64,000 bases of DNA from Dasyornis broadbenti (GCA_013397935.1 VZRN01003374.1:1-64000); one strand, 5' to 3'. Counted from the first letter of the stretch, positions 1 through 12,427 are shown. The notes: generated by a model not told the origin, from the letters alone. Program-made: numbers and translations.

Positions 1-3000
1 TATACATGGTTTTGCAACATTACCAGTCCCTGCCCACACCAATGACCCTCAATAATTGCCTTTCCCAAAACCTTCATGATCCCCTCTGTTCTCCACCTTT
101 CTCTTTCTTCTTTTGCCCCCACTCCTCCTTGCTCAGCTCTTTTGCCTTCAAAACAAATAGCTTGAGGTGACAGGTGCAGAAGGAGCACATTTCTTTGCCC
201 TGGTCACACTTACTGCTCTCCCTGCCCATTCTTCATCCCTTGCTTGGCCCTGTAAGTTTATTCAAACTGCTCCCACAGGAGTGACTACACTTCATGTAAG
301 CAGTCTTGAACTGGTTGGGTTATTCCAAATTATTTAGCAGATTTTTAGAAAAAAAAAATTTAGAAAAAAAATAGCAAAGGAAGATAATTATTTGTGTGAT
401 GCTAAGTGAGTTTTATGCTTCTGCAGTTTTAATACTGCTACCAGTAGCTGGGTTAAAGCCTAGCTAAGAGACGCCACTAGAGCAGTCTTGCCATGCACAA
501 CAGATTATATTGCTTCCCTAAGAAGATACAAAGTGCTTGCTATCACAGGATTACATTCCTCACTTAGGACATACTGTGCCACAACTGCTTTAAGTGTGTA
601 AAGAATAACTCTGGAGAATGGCTGTGCTGGTAGCAGACATGAGAGGAACAAAAACCGTGGTCTTGGAAAGAGCACCAGAGATTGTGTGTGTGTCACTGTA
701 CAATCATACAGACTTCATGGGGGACAAATAGTCCTTCAGGTGGTTTACAACGATATTGGCCTATATGATGCTGCCACAGGCAAGGTTAAGCAGTCAGGCT
801 TTAAGGAAAAGGAGTAACAGAAAAGGATAATGTACAAGAAGTGTTAGACAGGAGAGATGTAAAGCAATTTTTCAGTATTAGGGAAACTTGCAGCAAAATT
901 ACAAATTAGGTGTGTATTTTCTGTTAGTTGCACTATCCTTTACTTATTATGTGCTTAATTAAAAGTTCTTTTAAAGCTATTATTCTGAAGCACCTGATTT
1001 CTCTGTAACCTGTTTCTTGAACTCAGAAATAAACCAAGGCAAACAGAAGTCTGTCACTAGTATTACTATGTCACTTTGGAGATAGGCTTTTAAAATCAAT
1101 TCAACATTCTGAAATAATCAGTATGATGGAAGCTACAGCATTCCATGAAACCACACCTACACCACAAACTTTTGCCCTCATAGCTGTAACAGCTGGAGAT
1201 ACTGTTTATGACCAGTGTATTTTTGTTGCCTAGCTGTCTTGTGTGGGGCAATTACACCAGGAAATACATGTTTTTTCCGTGTATGGAGTCAGGGAGCAGC
1301 AGGGGCCAGTTCCTTCCCAAGCACTGGAGATCCTCAGGGAACAGGGCAAGCAGACACTTCCCCAGCCTGGGTCCATCCCACTGCCCTCAGTGAGGGAGCC
1401 AGCAGGCTGGGGGGAAACCAGGCACAGCTCCCAGCCCAGGACATCAGGCAGCCTGATGGAGATGGGCTGAGGCCAGGCTGAGATGTCAGCTTCCTAGTGT
1501 GGGTCAGGAACAGGCCCGGTGAGGGGAACTAGCATCAGACACAGCCCTGTGATTGTCAGGCCCATGTGTTACCAAATCTCTGAAAACCAGAATAAGACTC
1601 CTTAACACTAATTTTTCTGTGTTAAAGAGGGCATCATTTATTTAGGCATCTGGAAGGCATGGGGGATCACTCTTCCTAACATGTCCCTTGATTGTTACAA
1701 ACGTGTTGCTAAAATACAGTCACTACATACATATTATAATTTGTCCATTACCATAAACCGCTCCCCCCCCATATTCCCTGAGTTCCTAAACTCAGTCCTT
1801 GTTTTGGCTGTAGCTGCATTCCTTAGCCATATGTCCCCTCTTTATCTTCTAATGTCCTTGCATGGGGAATAATTTCTGCATGCCTTGCTTCTCTGCTAAA
1901 GGTCTGCAGACACAGTGTCTTCTCTGCTAAAAGTTCACAGTCACAGGTGCTTTCTGACTAAAAGCTCACTGCTACAGCAGAAATTGAATTAACCTTTTTG
2001 GTATCACATTGGCTGAAGGGTGCCCCAGGTGAGGTTGCTCAGGGCCCCTGAGGTTGGTGGGTGACCCCAGGCCCTGATATGTGGTCCTCAGGGGAGAGGG
2101 AGTGATGTTTGTTTGCCAGTTCAGGTTATGTTGGTATCAGGCGCATGTTGCCACTGGAATAGATGCTGTGCCTTTGGCTGAGAGCTCAGTCTGCCTCGCA
2201 CCATGTGCAGGCCCGTGGCAAAATGCAGCAATTTCTGACACAGGTTTGGCATTGTACTCTCAGGAGCCAGGAAATGCCTGCTTCTCAGGAGAGCAAGAGC
2301 TGTTGGTGGAGTAGCTCAACATGACCGAAAGCTTGTGACATGCTCTGCAACTCTCTTTCCTGGATGTGTTATGAAGGGTGTTCTTCCCTTCAAAGTGATG
2401 TTTTGCCATCATTGGAAAAGAAGCAGAGATAAAAAGCAAGATTGCTAGCACTGTGTCAAGACCCATCCCTTCCATGCAGTGGATGTACCTGCATCATGAG
2501 CTCTGATATACAGGTACATGTGTGGAGAAGGAATTTGAGGAATCTATTACTCAATCTCCCATGCAAAAGGAATGTTTTTCCTTGGAAATTTACCCACATG
2601 GACACCTCTACTCTATAGTTGCAACAGAAGGTATTTAGGAGCTAGGTATAAAGGGCTTTATACATCATTTTCTGCTGCCTTGCTGGGCTTTATGACCACC
2701 TCCTCCCAGCATTCTTTCTTCTTTATGAGCACCCTGTATCAACAAGTACACCTGACTCGTTATTGCTTTCATAGAGTACTGCCTCCCTGAGTGGCTCCAC
2801 CCTTTCCAGTGCCTGCTGCTTCTCCACTCATTTAGATCAGGAAATGTAATAAATTGCTGACTCAGTAATTCACTAGCAATGCATGTGACATGCTCCATGA
2901 GAAGGAAACGCCCTGCTGCACACCAGAGAAAGGCTTACAAGCTGCCAAGTTTCATTTTCACAGCTGAGTTATAAAAAAACCCAAAGTTTGGTTTTCTGTC

Positions 3001-3159
3001 TCATGACTGTTTTGACAAACACACCCATAGGATGTTGTGCCAATGTTTAGGTCAGAGTCCCTTCTGAGTCAAAAAGCAATGAGTTCCACTTGCTGCATCA
3101 GTATTAAAGTGGGTTGGTCCTTGGTTTCTCCAGCTGCACTGAAACATCTCTAAATAACA
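1..3159. other. Intergenic, no gene recognised
   Basis: No credible coding frame on either strand. A GC-richer patch at about 1290-1560 and another at 2010-2330 look repeat-like (LTR-type composition) but have no matching copy or ends here. The 31-bp tandem repeat is the only clear feature. Confidence 0.6.
1888..1980 (+). repeat. Three 31-bp tandem units
   Basis: Units 1888-1918, 1919-1949 and 1950-1980 share CTTCTCTGCTAAARGTYYRC. The first two begin identically (CTTCTCTGCTAAA); the third is more diverged (CTTTCTGACTAAA). Confidence 0.85.
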
Positions 3160-3835
3160 ATGATGGGGAGTTTGGAGGTGTCAGAGATTGGAGAGATTGA
3201 TGTCTTGAGACATTTTGGGGTACAAGTATGTGGGGGAAGGGGCAGGTCAGGCCTTGTCGTGGCAAGGCAGTGTACTGCCCTGTACATCCCTCTGCCCCAG
3301 AGCCGGTATCCCAGCCCAGTAGTGGCTGCCAATCCCTGGCACACCAGAGGCAATGCTCCACACCCACCTCTGGAAGCCCTCACCCAGCTCCAGAGTGGCC
3401 AAATGACCAGAAATCCCACTTGGGGGAAGGGCCCAGGAAGGTCAAGGTGTATTTAAGGCTGAACATGAGGCAAGCATACATCTTGACCCTATCTCCTCTT
3501 GGAACTTCTATCTGAACACTGCTGGAACCCAGCAGTGGGTAGCTGTATCTGTCCTTTACTATATATTTTCTGTCTTTCTTTCTCTTTCCTCTTCTCTAAT
3601 TTCCTCTTTTCAGAATTTTTGAGTAACTTAAAACCAAACAGGCTGAGAGTTTGCTAAGTTGAATGGACCAAGTTAATGCTTTGGGAAGAGTTTCATGTTG
3701 ATCGAATGCTGCTCTAAACATTTTGCCAAAGTTTTCTGATTTTCTAAAGTTGCCAGTAAAGTATTTTTTGTTGTTTTGACCCTTTGAGAATATCTGGTTG
3801 GTATTTCTCTTGTGCATCTAACTCAGAGTACATGA
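3160..3835 (+). mobile_element. Possible LTR, unclassified
   Basis: A GC-rich block leads to a TATA-like GTATTTAAGG (3449-3458), then a pyrimidine-rich stretch and TTGCCAGTAAAGTATTTTTTG. The layout is promoter-like then terminator-like, as in an LTR. No flanking duplication or second copy was found, so this stays tentative. Confidence 0.35.
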
Positions 3836-4302
3836 ACAACCATAAACCCTTCTAAAAGTCTCATTGAGCAAACTTTTTGGGGCCCTTACAGGAGGTCACA
3901 TGAAATTCCAGATGTATTAGTATCTATCAGCTACTCATTCCTTTCAACATTTATATTGTATTGATTCACTCAGGCACTTTTGCCTGAATAAGAACTCCAA
4001 AATCCCATCTATGTACTCTGATTTCTTTAAGTCACTTGGGAAACAAGGTTACACTATACATTTCCCCCCTTGTGTGGATGCAGATACAAAACAATTGTGG
4101 CTGTATTTTGAGGGCTTTCTTTAAAAGTGGCTTTGCCTATTATTTTGATGCACTCCACTAGGAACCAAGTGATACAAAACCACCTGCGCAAAGGTTAGTA
4201 TTACTTCGTTTCTCTAGTTCCTACAGGGGTAGCAGGATAATTTATGTGAAAACTCAGAGCAGAAGATGGATGATTAGCAGAAATCCAATTTTTTTTATGA
4301 GA

Positions 4303-4560
4303 ACAGGATGGGTTGACCGTAGCTGGATACCAGGTGACCACCAAAGCCACTCTCAGCCCTTAGCAGGAATGGAGGGGGAGAATAACGTGAGTCAAGACAA
4401 AAGCAGTTTAGTAAAGCAAAAACAAAGGCTGAGTGCAGAAGCAAAGGAAAACAAAAGATTTGTTCTCCATGCACCAGCAGGCAATATTCAGACACTTCCT
4501 GGGAAAGTAGGGTTTCAGTATGCATAGTGGTTGCTCTGCCTCCAATACAGACAATTCTTG
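4303..4560 (-). mobile_element. Truncated copy of the 7590-type LTR
   Basis: It shares, in order, GATGGGTTGACC, GTGAGTCAAGACAAAAGCAG, TTAGTAAAGCAAAAACAAAG, CACTTCCTGGGAAAGTAGGG and GCATAGTGGTTGCTCT with the copy at 7590-8139. It then diverges. Whether it and 7590-8139 were ever the two LTRs of one provirus is unclear. Confidence 0.7.
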
Positions 4561-5120
4561 ACTCCTCTCTGTGACTGAAGGGATCCAGATGTGTTCTGTG
4601 CCCCTGTAGCCTGATGGCACTGTACACCAGTGCCTACCAAGGCTTTTTACTTCTGTGGATCTGATGTGCCAGGCAATCCACGTGGTCCAGTAAGCCTGGC
4701 CATCCTTTTGTCCTCCTGGTCACACAGAAAGAACCAGAGCACGCCATGCAGCACATGCCTGGGGCTTCCTTTCCCTCTGACCAGGACAGGAGAAGACTAA
4801 TTTCTTGGGGCATGTCTAACAGCCAAGGCGCTGACCCATAAGGAGGAAGATGTACAGAACTTGTCTTCAAAGTTTTGGAGAAGACTTGACTCCAAAAATT
4901 GAAGTGCTGATATCTGGGCAATACATTACTGCCAAACTGTTAGAATATGAAGCTGGAGCACTTCCTCCATATGGCCTGTGTGCACAGGACATCCTTTGGA
5001 TCTTTGGAGACCTCATATTTGTGTAGATCACTGTAGATGACTTTCATCACCACTAATTCTCTCAGAATGGATGCCTTTGTCTGTGGTAGGTACACATTCC
5101 TGGCAAGTTCACAAGATCTT

Positions 5121-5214
5121 CATGGAATGGGTATCTTACTCTCCCACGTAAGAGGAGCCATCTTCAGAGACTGTAAATTGCTGACTCTTTTCCACTCTCC
5201 CAACTCCCTGGTTT
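5121..5214 (+). repeat. Inverted repeat, left arm
   Basis: About 94 bases, from CATGGAATGGGTATCTTACT to CCAACTCCCTGGTTT. It matches the reverse complement of 5812-5903 with only two substitutions, one single-base indel and an edge mismatch. Confidence 0.93.
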
Positions 5215-5811
5215 CTAGCCAAGGATCCCAGCTGTTGAGTTTCCTTACCTTCCAGCTGCTGCCTGTTGTCCCATTGGGCAGAAATACACTCACTTCTCTG
5301 GCAGCTATGATCTTCCCAAGTATCTTGAAATTCTGATGAAGTCAGGGACTAGGTAGTTTCTGCTTCCTATATGAATTCTCTCCCTCCTTTTGTCCCCAAA
5401 AACTGCAGGAAAAACAAAAAACGTCTCCAACAACTATTTTAGCATTAGAGAATCAAGGCAACATTCTGGCCAGTATGTTGTTCTCGCCAGGATGTGCCAC
5501 AGAAATAATTTCATCCGCACATTGCCCAGGTGTGCAGAGAAAATCAATCCACAACCCATAACTTTTACTGGATTTTTCACACATTTATACCATCAAAACC
5601 CATAGAAATTCATTGGTTCAGTCTTCATTGGTCCCAAGTTATACAATTTTTTAATATTTGTTTTCTTGTTGGTTACAGATTTCTTTGCCTCTGATGCCAA
5701 TTTGGTCCTCATTCCACAGTTCTCTTATCAGTCTTTTCTGGACCAGGTGTCTCTGACCATTCAAGAGGCCAATGTCTGGGGTTGATGTTCATTAATGTCT
5801 GTTGATTGGTG

Positions 5812-5903
5812 AACCAGGGAGTTGGGAGAGTGGAAAAGAGTCAGCAATTTACAGTCTCTGAGATGGCTCCTCTTAAGTGGGAGAGCAAGATACCCATTCC
5901 ATG
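5812..5903 (-). repeat. Inverted repeat, right arm
   Basis: Starts AACCAGGGAGTTGGGAGAGT and ends TACCCATTCCATG. It is the reverse complement of the left arm at about 97% identity. The 597-base loop between the arms shows no recognised gene. Confidence 0.93.
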
Positions 5904-6393
5904 ATGATTGGTTGCTTATCTGCTAGTATCTGTATGTCTGCTGGCTACTCCCAATCTGTGTAGATGTTAAGCTCGTCAGGCTTCACCCTGTGAAACAGAG
6001 TTATTTGAAAAGGAACTTCAATTCCCTTTTTCCCTGCACAAAGGCAAACAAACCTGACTGAAGTTATAAAATAAAAACTTTTAAAAGTTATATAATTTCC
6101 AACAATTTCTTCAACTTCTTTGTGTGCGGAAAAGTCATGCTATGAAAAGCCAGTGTCTAAAAAGCAGACAGAAGAGTCCTGCAATTTTATTCAAATAAAG
6201 GGAGAAAGTCCACCTGGCCATACCCCCATGGGGTCTCTCTCTCTCAGTTTTGAAGGGCACAGCCTCCTTTAATCCTAAACTCCCAACTGCACGTTCTCTT
6301 CCTTTAGCCATTGGCTGAGTTACTAGGAAGATACAGCCTTCCTGAACTGTCTGCTACTACATATTCCCCCTCGAACTTGTATTGTAATTTTCC

Positions 6394-6720
6394 CCTGAAG
6401 TTTGAAAGTTTAGGCTGTCTGGGTTCTGTGGACTCATCAGAAGCTCGGACTGTCTGAGATCTGCAGTAGACTTGTGCAGACCCATTTCTCCTATTACCCT
6501 GAAGTTCCAGAGTTCAAACTGTCTGGATGAAACTGCCTGGGTTCTGTAATAAACTCGTAGGGCTTGATGTTCATAGAGACATTAACACCCATTTTGAAGA
6601 CATTAACACCAGTTTCTCCTAAAGACTCCCACAGCCATTCTTCCAACACCTGATTAGTTCTTTCAGACCTAGTCATTAGTGAAGACAGTAAGACCCCTTT
6701 CTCCTATCATTAGTGAAGAC
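6394..6720 (+). repeat. Degenerate tandem repeats in the upstream region
   Basis: A block starting CCTGAAGTTT at 6394 recurs as CCTGAAGTTC at 6498, both leading to CTGTCTGG and CTGGGTTCTGT. TCATTAGTGAAGAC occurs at 6673-6686 and 6707-6720. Repeats of this kind are common in retroviral U3 or LTR-adjacent sequence, but I cannot assign them. Confidence 0.55.
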
Positions 6721-7589
6721 CCCCAGACACAATCTTCCAGATTAGAATCCATTTTTCTTATCATTTGTCAAAGGACAGACTTCTTGATCAGACCTTCCCT
6801 CTTCTTCCTTTACCAATTAACAGTATGGATCCATTGCTTTTTCCAATGTTTCCTTCTCAGTACTGGGAGAATTGCTGTAGTTGTTTGGGTGTTTGTCTCA
6901 ACCACATTCCTCTGAGACTACTGAGCTGTGGCTCCATAGGCACAGGCCAGGACCCAGTACTGAGCTAGAGGCTGCTGGTTTTCACTGGGATACGCAAGGC
7001 ATCTTTCTATCAATTTGTGGCATGTCAGTCTGCCAGGGTAACTTGCCTCTTCAGGTGTGAATTTCTAGGCTTTGGGAGGTAAAAACTGCCCCAGGAATGT
7101 GCCCAAATCCTTCCACACACCCTGCCACCCGATGACCAGTTGTCTCAGGGCACATTTCAGTATCACCTCATCCAAAAATTGTCTTCTCCTACATCAGGCT
7201 GACATTAGATTCCACAAACCCCATAATATGCTAACAGTGTTTATAAGTAGTATTAAATAGCTCATGTAAGAATGAACAAGGACCTCAGACGCCTGCATAA
7301 TAAAACTATCTGCATATATCTCCTGGGTATGGAGAGGATATGTATATTTCCTCATGCACTCCACAAGATACTTCCTCCAGAACAACAAGGTCAGAAATAC
7401 CAGGGCAAAGGACAGAGCCATTGTTTTTATTAACATGGTCTCAAGCTCAACTAAATAAAGAGATAAGCAGCGGAGCCAACAATCCCCCTGACCCACACAG
7501 GAGCTTGACACTGAACAACCACTGTTGCTATAACACACTTCATACAAAACCCTTGTTATCTCATTCCCCATATTGGACATCAAACGGAC

Positions 7590-8139
7590 TGTGGTGGGTT
7601 CACCTTGTCTGCAAATCAAGTGCCAATCAAGTTGCTCTGTCACTCCCCTCCTCAGCAGGATGGAGGGCAAAGGAACTAAGATGAAAAAAAACCTCATGGG
7701 TCAAGATAAGGGCAGTTTAATAAAGCAAAGGTCAAGCAAAGGTAAAAAACCGCCAAAATATTTTTCTCTACTTCCCATCAGCAAGCAACACCCGGTCATG
7801 TCCTGGGAAGAGGGACCTTAGCATGTGTAGTGGTTGCTCTGGAAGGCAAATGTAAATAATAAATGCCTCAACTTCCTACTCCTTTCTCTTAGCTTTTATA
7901 TTTGAATAGATGTCACGTGTTTTAGAATATCCTTTTGGCCAGTTTGGGCCAGCTGTCCTGGCTGTGTCCCCTCCCAAGATCTTGCCCACCCCCAGCCTGC
8001 TGATGAGGGAGGAATGTTGGAGAGATGAGTTGCCGAAGCATTGGTGTGTTATCAACACCTTTTAGCTCCCAAAGCAAAGCACAGCACGGTGGGTGCTGCT
8101 GGCAGGGAAGTTAACTCCATCTCAGCCAGCCCGCATACA
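7590..8139 (-). mobile_element. LTR in reverse orientation upstream of the CpG island
   Basis: On the + strand it runs from TGTGGTGGGTTCACC to CAGCCAGCCCGCATACA, so the LTR reads TGTATGCGGG...CCACA on the - strand. Internal blocks CAGTTTAATAAAGCAAAGG and CCTTTTGGCCAGTTTGGGCC are typical of an avian ERV LTR family related to, but distinct from, the 59446 type. About 550 bp. No clear target duplication. Confidence 0.75.
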
Positions 8140-8329
8140 GAGGAAGATGTTCAGTCGGTAATACTCAATGCCAGAGAAAAACTCGATTAGAAACGTAGTT
8201 CACAGAGAGGTGAATTATTGAACGATCTCCTGTGAAGTATTCATCTTTGGCTTATTGATCCGCTTTTCAGTGTGAAAAGACTATGGGAAACGATAAATTA
8301 GGAAACAATTTTATCACAGGAGAATAAGC

Positions 8330-9130
8330 CTTCATTCCCGAGGCGATCCTTGCACAGTGGAAGACCAAAGGAGCCGCAGCTTCCTCTGAGAGGAGGCTGT
8401 CCTGAGAAGCCAGAGGGACAGCACGGCGCCTCAGCGACGTAGGGGTGCCCCCGGTGCGGACGAACGCTGATTTTCCACGTATCCTGAAGGCACCGGTACG
8501 TCATTTTTAAAAATGGCACTTTCTACGCTTCCCGCTGAGGCGGGAGCCCAGAGCCATCCCAGAGCCACTTCCTGAACGTTCCGGCGGGGAGAGATGGACG
8601 TCTGCTACCACCCAGCCCCACCACACTCCCGGCTGCGGGTCTGAGCGGGGGCGGTCGACACTTCCCGGGGGCGGAGCGGTCTCGTTTCGATTCCCGAGCG
8701 CAGTGGATTTGTTTCGGTTCCCCCACTCCCACGGTGACGCGGGCGGCCGGGGCGGGACGCGGGGCGGAGAGTGTGGGGGCGACAAGCGGAGGGCGCCCCG
8801 GCGGCGGCGGGGGACGGGCAGGCAGGTAGAAGCGCTTCCTCGGCGACCCCTTCTTCCCCCGCTCGCACTCCCCGGTGAGGGGAGCTGGGGAATCGTGCGC
8901 CCGCCGCTCCGTGCGAGATGCCGGGGTGCGGCGGGCGAGCCTCCGCGGCGGGAGCTGCCCGCGCCCCCTGCGCTGCTCCATCGATGCTTCGTGCACCGCG
9001 GGGGCAGCCGCGGCCTTTGGGGGTGGCTTCCCATCTCGGTGGAGCTGTTGGGAGCTTCCTGCATATTGGAGCAGTTCCGGAGAGGACGTGCTGCCCCGCT
9101 GAGGAGCGTGGGTGCGGGCTTTGGCGTGTG
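8330..9130 (+). promoter_or_regulatory. CpG island, probable TRANK1 promoter and non-coding first exon
   Basis: CpG dinucleotides are dense from about 8330 to 9130 and scarce on both sides. GC boxes (GGGGCGG) lie at 8648-8654, 8668-8674, 8749-8755 and 8761-8767. No TATA box is apparent, as is usual for island promoters. Two plausible splice donors that could end a non-coding exon 1 are CAG/GTAGAA (after 8825) and CCG/GTGAGG (after 8874). The first coding exon opens with an acceptor and has only one base before its ATG, so an upstream non-coding exon is required. The long open frames on both strands here reflect GC richness; those on the + strand that I tested do not join the TPR exon in frame. 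A divergent - strand transcript cannot be excluded. Confidence 0.7.
8684..8721 (-). promoter_or_regulatory. Two ETS-IRF composite (EICE-like) motifs in the CpG island
   Basis: Read on the - strand, GGAATCGAAA (8685-8694) and GGAACCGAAA (8712-8721) both fit the EICE consensus GGAANNGAAA exactly and are spaced 27 bases start to start. EICE is the composite site bound by PU.1 or related ETS factors with IRF4/IRF8, and it overlaps the interferon-response core. Use in this promoter is inference. Confidence 0.4.
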
Positions 9131-9832
9131 GGCAGCAGGGGTGGTTGTGCTGTTTGGGAAACCTGCCAGGGAATGTGTGGGGTGGTTGAAAGAGAAGAGT
9201 GCATTCTTGCTCCCGCCAGGCATCTGGGAGTGTGTGTTGGCCTGGTACGGTTTGCGCAGGGGTGCTGGGAGAGATGTGATGCCGTGCCCATGCTTGAAAA
9301 GAAGAGGAGGAACTCCTTTAGCATTGCCCGAAGCAAAGCATTGTCTTCAGTGGTTTTGGATCCTTTCCCTGAAAAGCAAAACTCTTGTACAAGGTCGTGG
9401 AGTGGTTACTTAAGAAAACAGACTTTTTCAACTGGAAAGGAGTTTGAGCACAGTGTGCACTCTGGAAGAATAAATGCAAAAGAATCTCTCAGCAGCTTTC
9501 GTATTTTTTTCACGATTTACAGAAAATTAACTTCAGATTGATAGAGTGGGTTTATTGCAAATGGGAAGAGGCTTTGCTTTCCCATGAAAACATGCCAGAG
9601 GGAGTATTTCCTACCACTGTTTTTTACTAGTATGCAATTACATTTTTCAGGCATTGGCTGTGAACTGCAGAAGCTTGAAAACTTTGATGTTAGGGCAGTC
9701 TTGATATTTTGGTCTTAGATTTCTTTTGGTTTGTTTTTGTTTGTTTTTTCCTTGTTCCAGAGTCAATATCCTCTGGAGTGAAACTAGACAAAGGAAATAT
9801 ACAAGCTGTTTGTTGCCATTTCTCTTACCTGG

Positions 9833-10372
9833 TCATAGAATCATAGGAAATGCTGAGTTGGAGGGGACTTATTAGGATCATTGAATCCAACTCCTGGCCC
9901 TGCACAGGACACCCACCCTAAGAGTCACACTATGTGCCTGAGAGCATTGTCCAAATGCTTCTAAACTCAGACAGGCTTGGTGCTGTGACCACTTCCCTGG
10001 ATAGGGGACCAGCTTCTTTCTGGTATCCCACCTAGACCTCCCCTGACTCAAGCTTCAGGCCATTTCCTCAGGTCCTGTCACTGGTCACGACAGTGAAGAG
10101 CTCAGTGCCTATCCCTTCTCTTCCTCTCATGAGGAAATTGCAGACTGCAACGAGATCTCCCCTCAGTCTCCTCCAGGCTGAATAAACCAAGGGACCTCAG
10201 CCACTCCCCATATAGCTTCCTCTTCAGACTTTTCACGGTCGTCATGGTCCTTCTTGGTATGCTAAGAGCTTAATGTCTTCTTTATTTTGTGGTGCCCAAA
10301 TCTGCACATAGTATTCAAGGTGAGGCCACACCAGTGCAAAGAAGAGCAGGACAATGATGACAGGAACATTGC
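9833..10372 (-). mobile_element. CR1 LINE fragment, 3' end
   Basis: It begins TCATAGAATCATAGGAAATG, the reverse complement of the CR1 3' terminal octamers, and continues with CR1 3' sequence (ATCATTGAATCCAACTCC, CCAAATCTGCACATAGTATT). 5'-truncated, non-coding. Confidence 0.85.
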
Positions 10373-10930
10373 TAGGCTGAGCAAACAACTTCAACAGTGT
10401 AAACATCTCTCTCTTGGACTGGGTTAGGTCTTGTATGGCTGAGCTAGACTAGGGATTTCAAGATTGTTGTTTCAGAGAGAAAGAGGAAGGTTAACTTTTC
10501 CTACTGTTGTGAGGTTTTGGTGGTTTTTGTGTTGACATAGCAATGACACTGTGTAAATAGAATATTGAACATGCTTTTGGATCATCTTTTTACATAAAAT
10601 GGGAGATGCAAGTATTTTCTTAATTTACTGGAAATCACAGATATTTATATGTATGAACAGATGTGCTTCTTGAAAGTGCAACTCCAGATGTGACTCAACG
10701 GTGTGTTTTCTTAGGTATAACTTATTACTGGTAGGTTACACAGAGGGAAGAATCATTTGAAGCTGAAGACAAAGAAGTCTGTTTTGTTTCCCTTAACAAA
10801 ACAGGATGTGCTGGGGAGCAAGGCCAGACCTGTTGCTGCTGCAAGCTGTGAAGCAGTCTTCAACGAAGGCTGGTCACATGTGATTGGCCTGAGTTCAGCT
10901 TGCAAGGAAAGGAGGAAGGATATTCTGAGG

Positions 10931-11199
10931 TGTCATCCGGTTTTGGCTGGGATAGAGTTAATTTTCTTCCTAATAGCTGGTACGGCGCTGTCCTTTAGAT
11001 TTAGGATGAGAATAATGTTGATAAAACACCGTTGTTCTTGTTGTTGCTAAGCAGTGCTTATCTTAAGTCAAGCATTTTTCAGCTTGTCCCACCAGTGGGG
11101 AGACTGGGTGAGGGCACAGGAAGCTGGGAGGGGACAGACCTGGGACAGCTAACCTGAACTGTCCAAAGGGATATTCTATACCATAGAATGTCATGTTGG
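10931..11199 (+). mobile_element. Truncated LTR copy (5' part only)
   Basis: TGTCATCCGGTTTTGGCTGG opens a match to the 5' half of the 59446-type LTR (blocks AGTTAATTTTCTTCCTAATA and CCAAAGGGATATTC). Similarity is lost after about 11199. Confidence 0.75.
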
Positions 11200-12427
11200 T
11201 CTGTCAGATTTCTGTTGCCCTGTCCATGGGTGTGAAACTCTCATTTCCCAGGGTCTGAATAGGTATAAAGCTGGTGTCCTGGGGTGTGTGCACCCATCTC
11301 TTTTTGTGAAAGGTGTTATCTTGTTCCCAGTGATGTGCTTCTGATGTCCATTTCCTTGAGATGTCACTTCTTTGTCTAGTACCTTTTCTGTGTGCAAGTG
11401 AACCACCACAAATCCCTGCTCTAAAGATTAGTATCATTTCAGTGTCCACCTCTTGACGTTTTGCATGGGTTTCTACTCATCAGCTGGGCTGGCCCAACTT
11501 GTGGCTGGGTTTGGGTCCCATTTCTGTAGTCCTGTTTGATGGTCATGCATCTGAAGAAGAACTGAACTGCCAAGACATGTCAGCTGTGAGTTTGGTACGT
11601 GGCTAGCTGGAGACATCAGAGCTTTGTTATTAGCAATAATTGCTTTCTAACAGTTTGCACAAAAGAAAGCAACATACAGTGGAAATCTGAAAAGGAGGAC
11701 CTTAGGAGGACATTGAGGTCAGCCCTGCCCAGAGCAGGGTCGTAGCCCACAGCCTGAGCCTTGTTGTGTTGTATGTGTATTCCACTTACACCCCTTGTTT
11801 CATTCAGACCTTACACACATCTTCCTTATCTGGTTTGTATGTAGTGTTTGAGGCTGATAGGCCTTTGAGACATCTGTGCTAATCGCATCCTGGGGTGCAT
11901 TTGCCAAATGGTGGTAAGGAACATTGTCTTGTTTCTGACAATATCTGTGCTCTACAATCATCAGGTTACTACAGAGCACATTTCCAGGGAAAATCTTGGT
12001 ATAAAATGAAGAGCAGCCTGGGATGTTCTGTCTCACTCTGTACACACCAGCCACTTAACATCTTTTGAAAGCACAGCCAGAACTTAAAAGTCACACAGCT
12101 GACTTCCAAAATCAAGAAATAGTGCTTGCATGCTAGACCCATTTCAGGTGAGAATCCTGTCTCAAGAGTGAGACATGCTTTGCACTGTCAAGGTGTGCTT
12201 GATTCAGCGTGGTACTGCATCGGTGAAGCTACAGGAAGATAGCCTGGATTTCCCTAGTACTACTTCTGCTTGAACACTTAGGAAGGAAGGGTATCTGAAG
12301 AAGCAAAACTCTGGAAATGGTGTTGAGGGTTGCTTGTGTCCAGTGATGGAAGTTGTGTACAGGTCTCCAGTTCTGAAACAACCTGAAACAACCCCATAAA
12401 ATTTTCTCTTTAATTCACTTACCTGAG

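Larger units (their letters stand above)
4561..7589. other. Intergenic, apart from the inverted repeat and tandem blocks
   Basis: Many short open frames occur but none with a recognisable domain. A 167-codon - strand frame at 7194-7697 includes a hydrophobic stretch but overlaps the LTR at 7590. It may be retroviral debris; I cannot identify it. Confidence 0.5.

Noticed and set aside
7194..7697. 167-codon - strand open frame with a hydrophobic segment
   Set aside because: It runs into an LTR, has no recognised domain, and I could not support an Env or host assignment.
4303..8139. A full provirus bounded by the two related - strand LTRs
   Set aside because: The 4303 copy is truncated, no gag, pol or env motif is recognisable between them, and the interior holds an unrelated inverted repeat.
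8507..9541. Long open frames of 157-243 codons on both strands over the CpG island
   Set aside because: They overlap each other in several frames, are Arg/Pro/Gly-rich as expected of GC-rich DNA, lack domains, and those on the + strand that I tested do not splice in phase to the first TPR exon.
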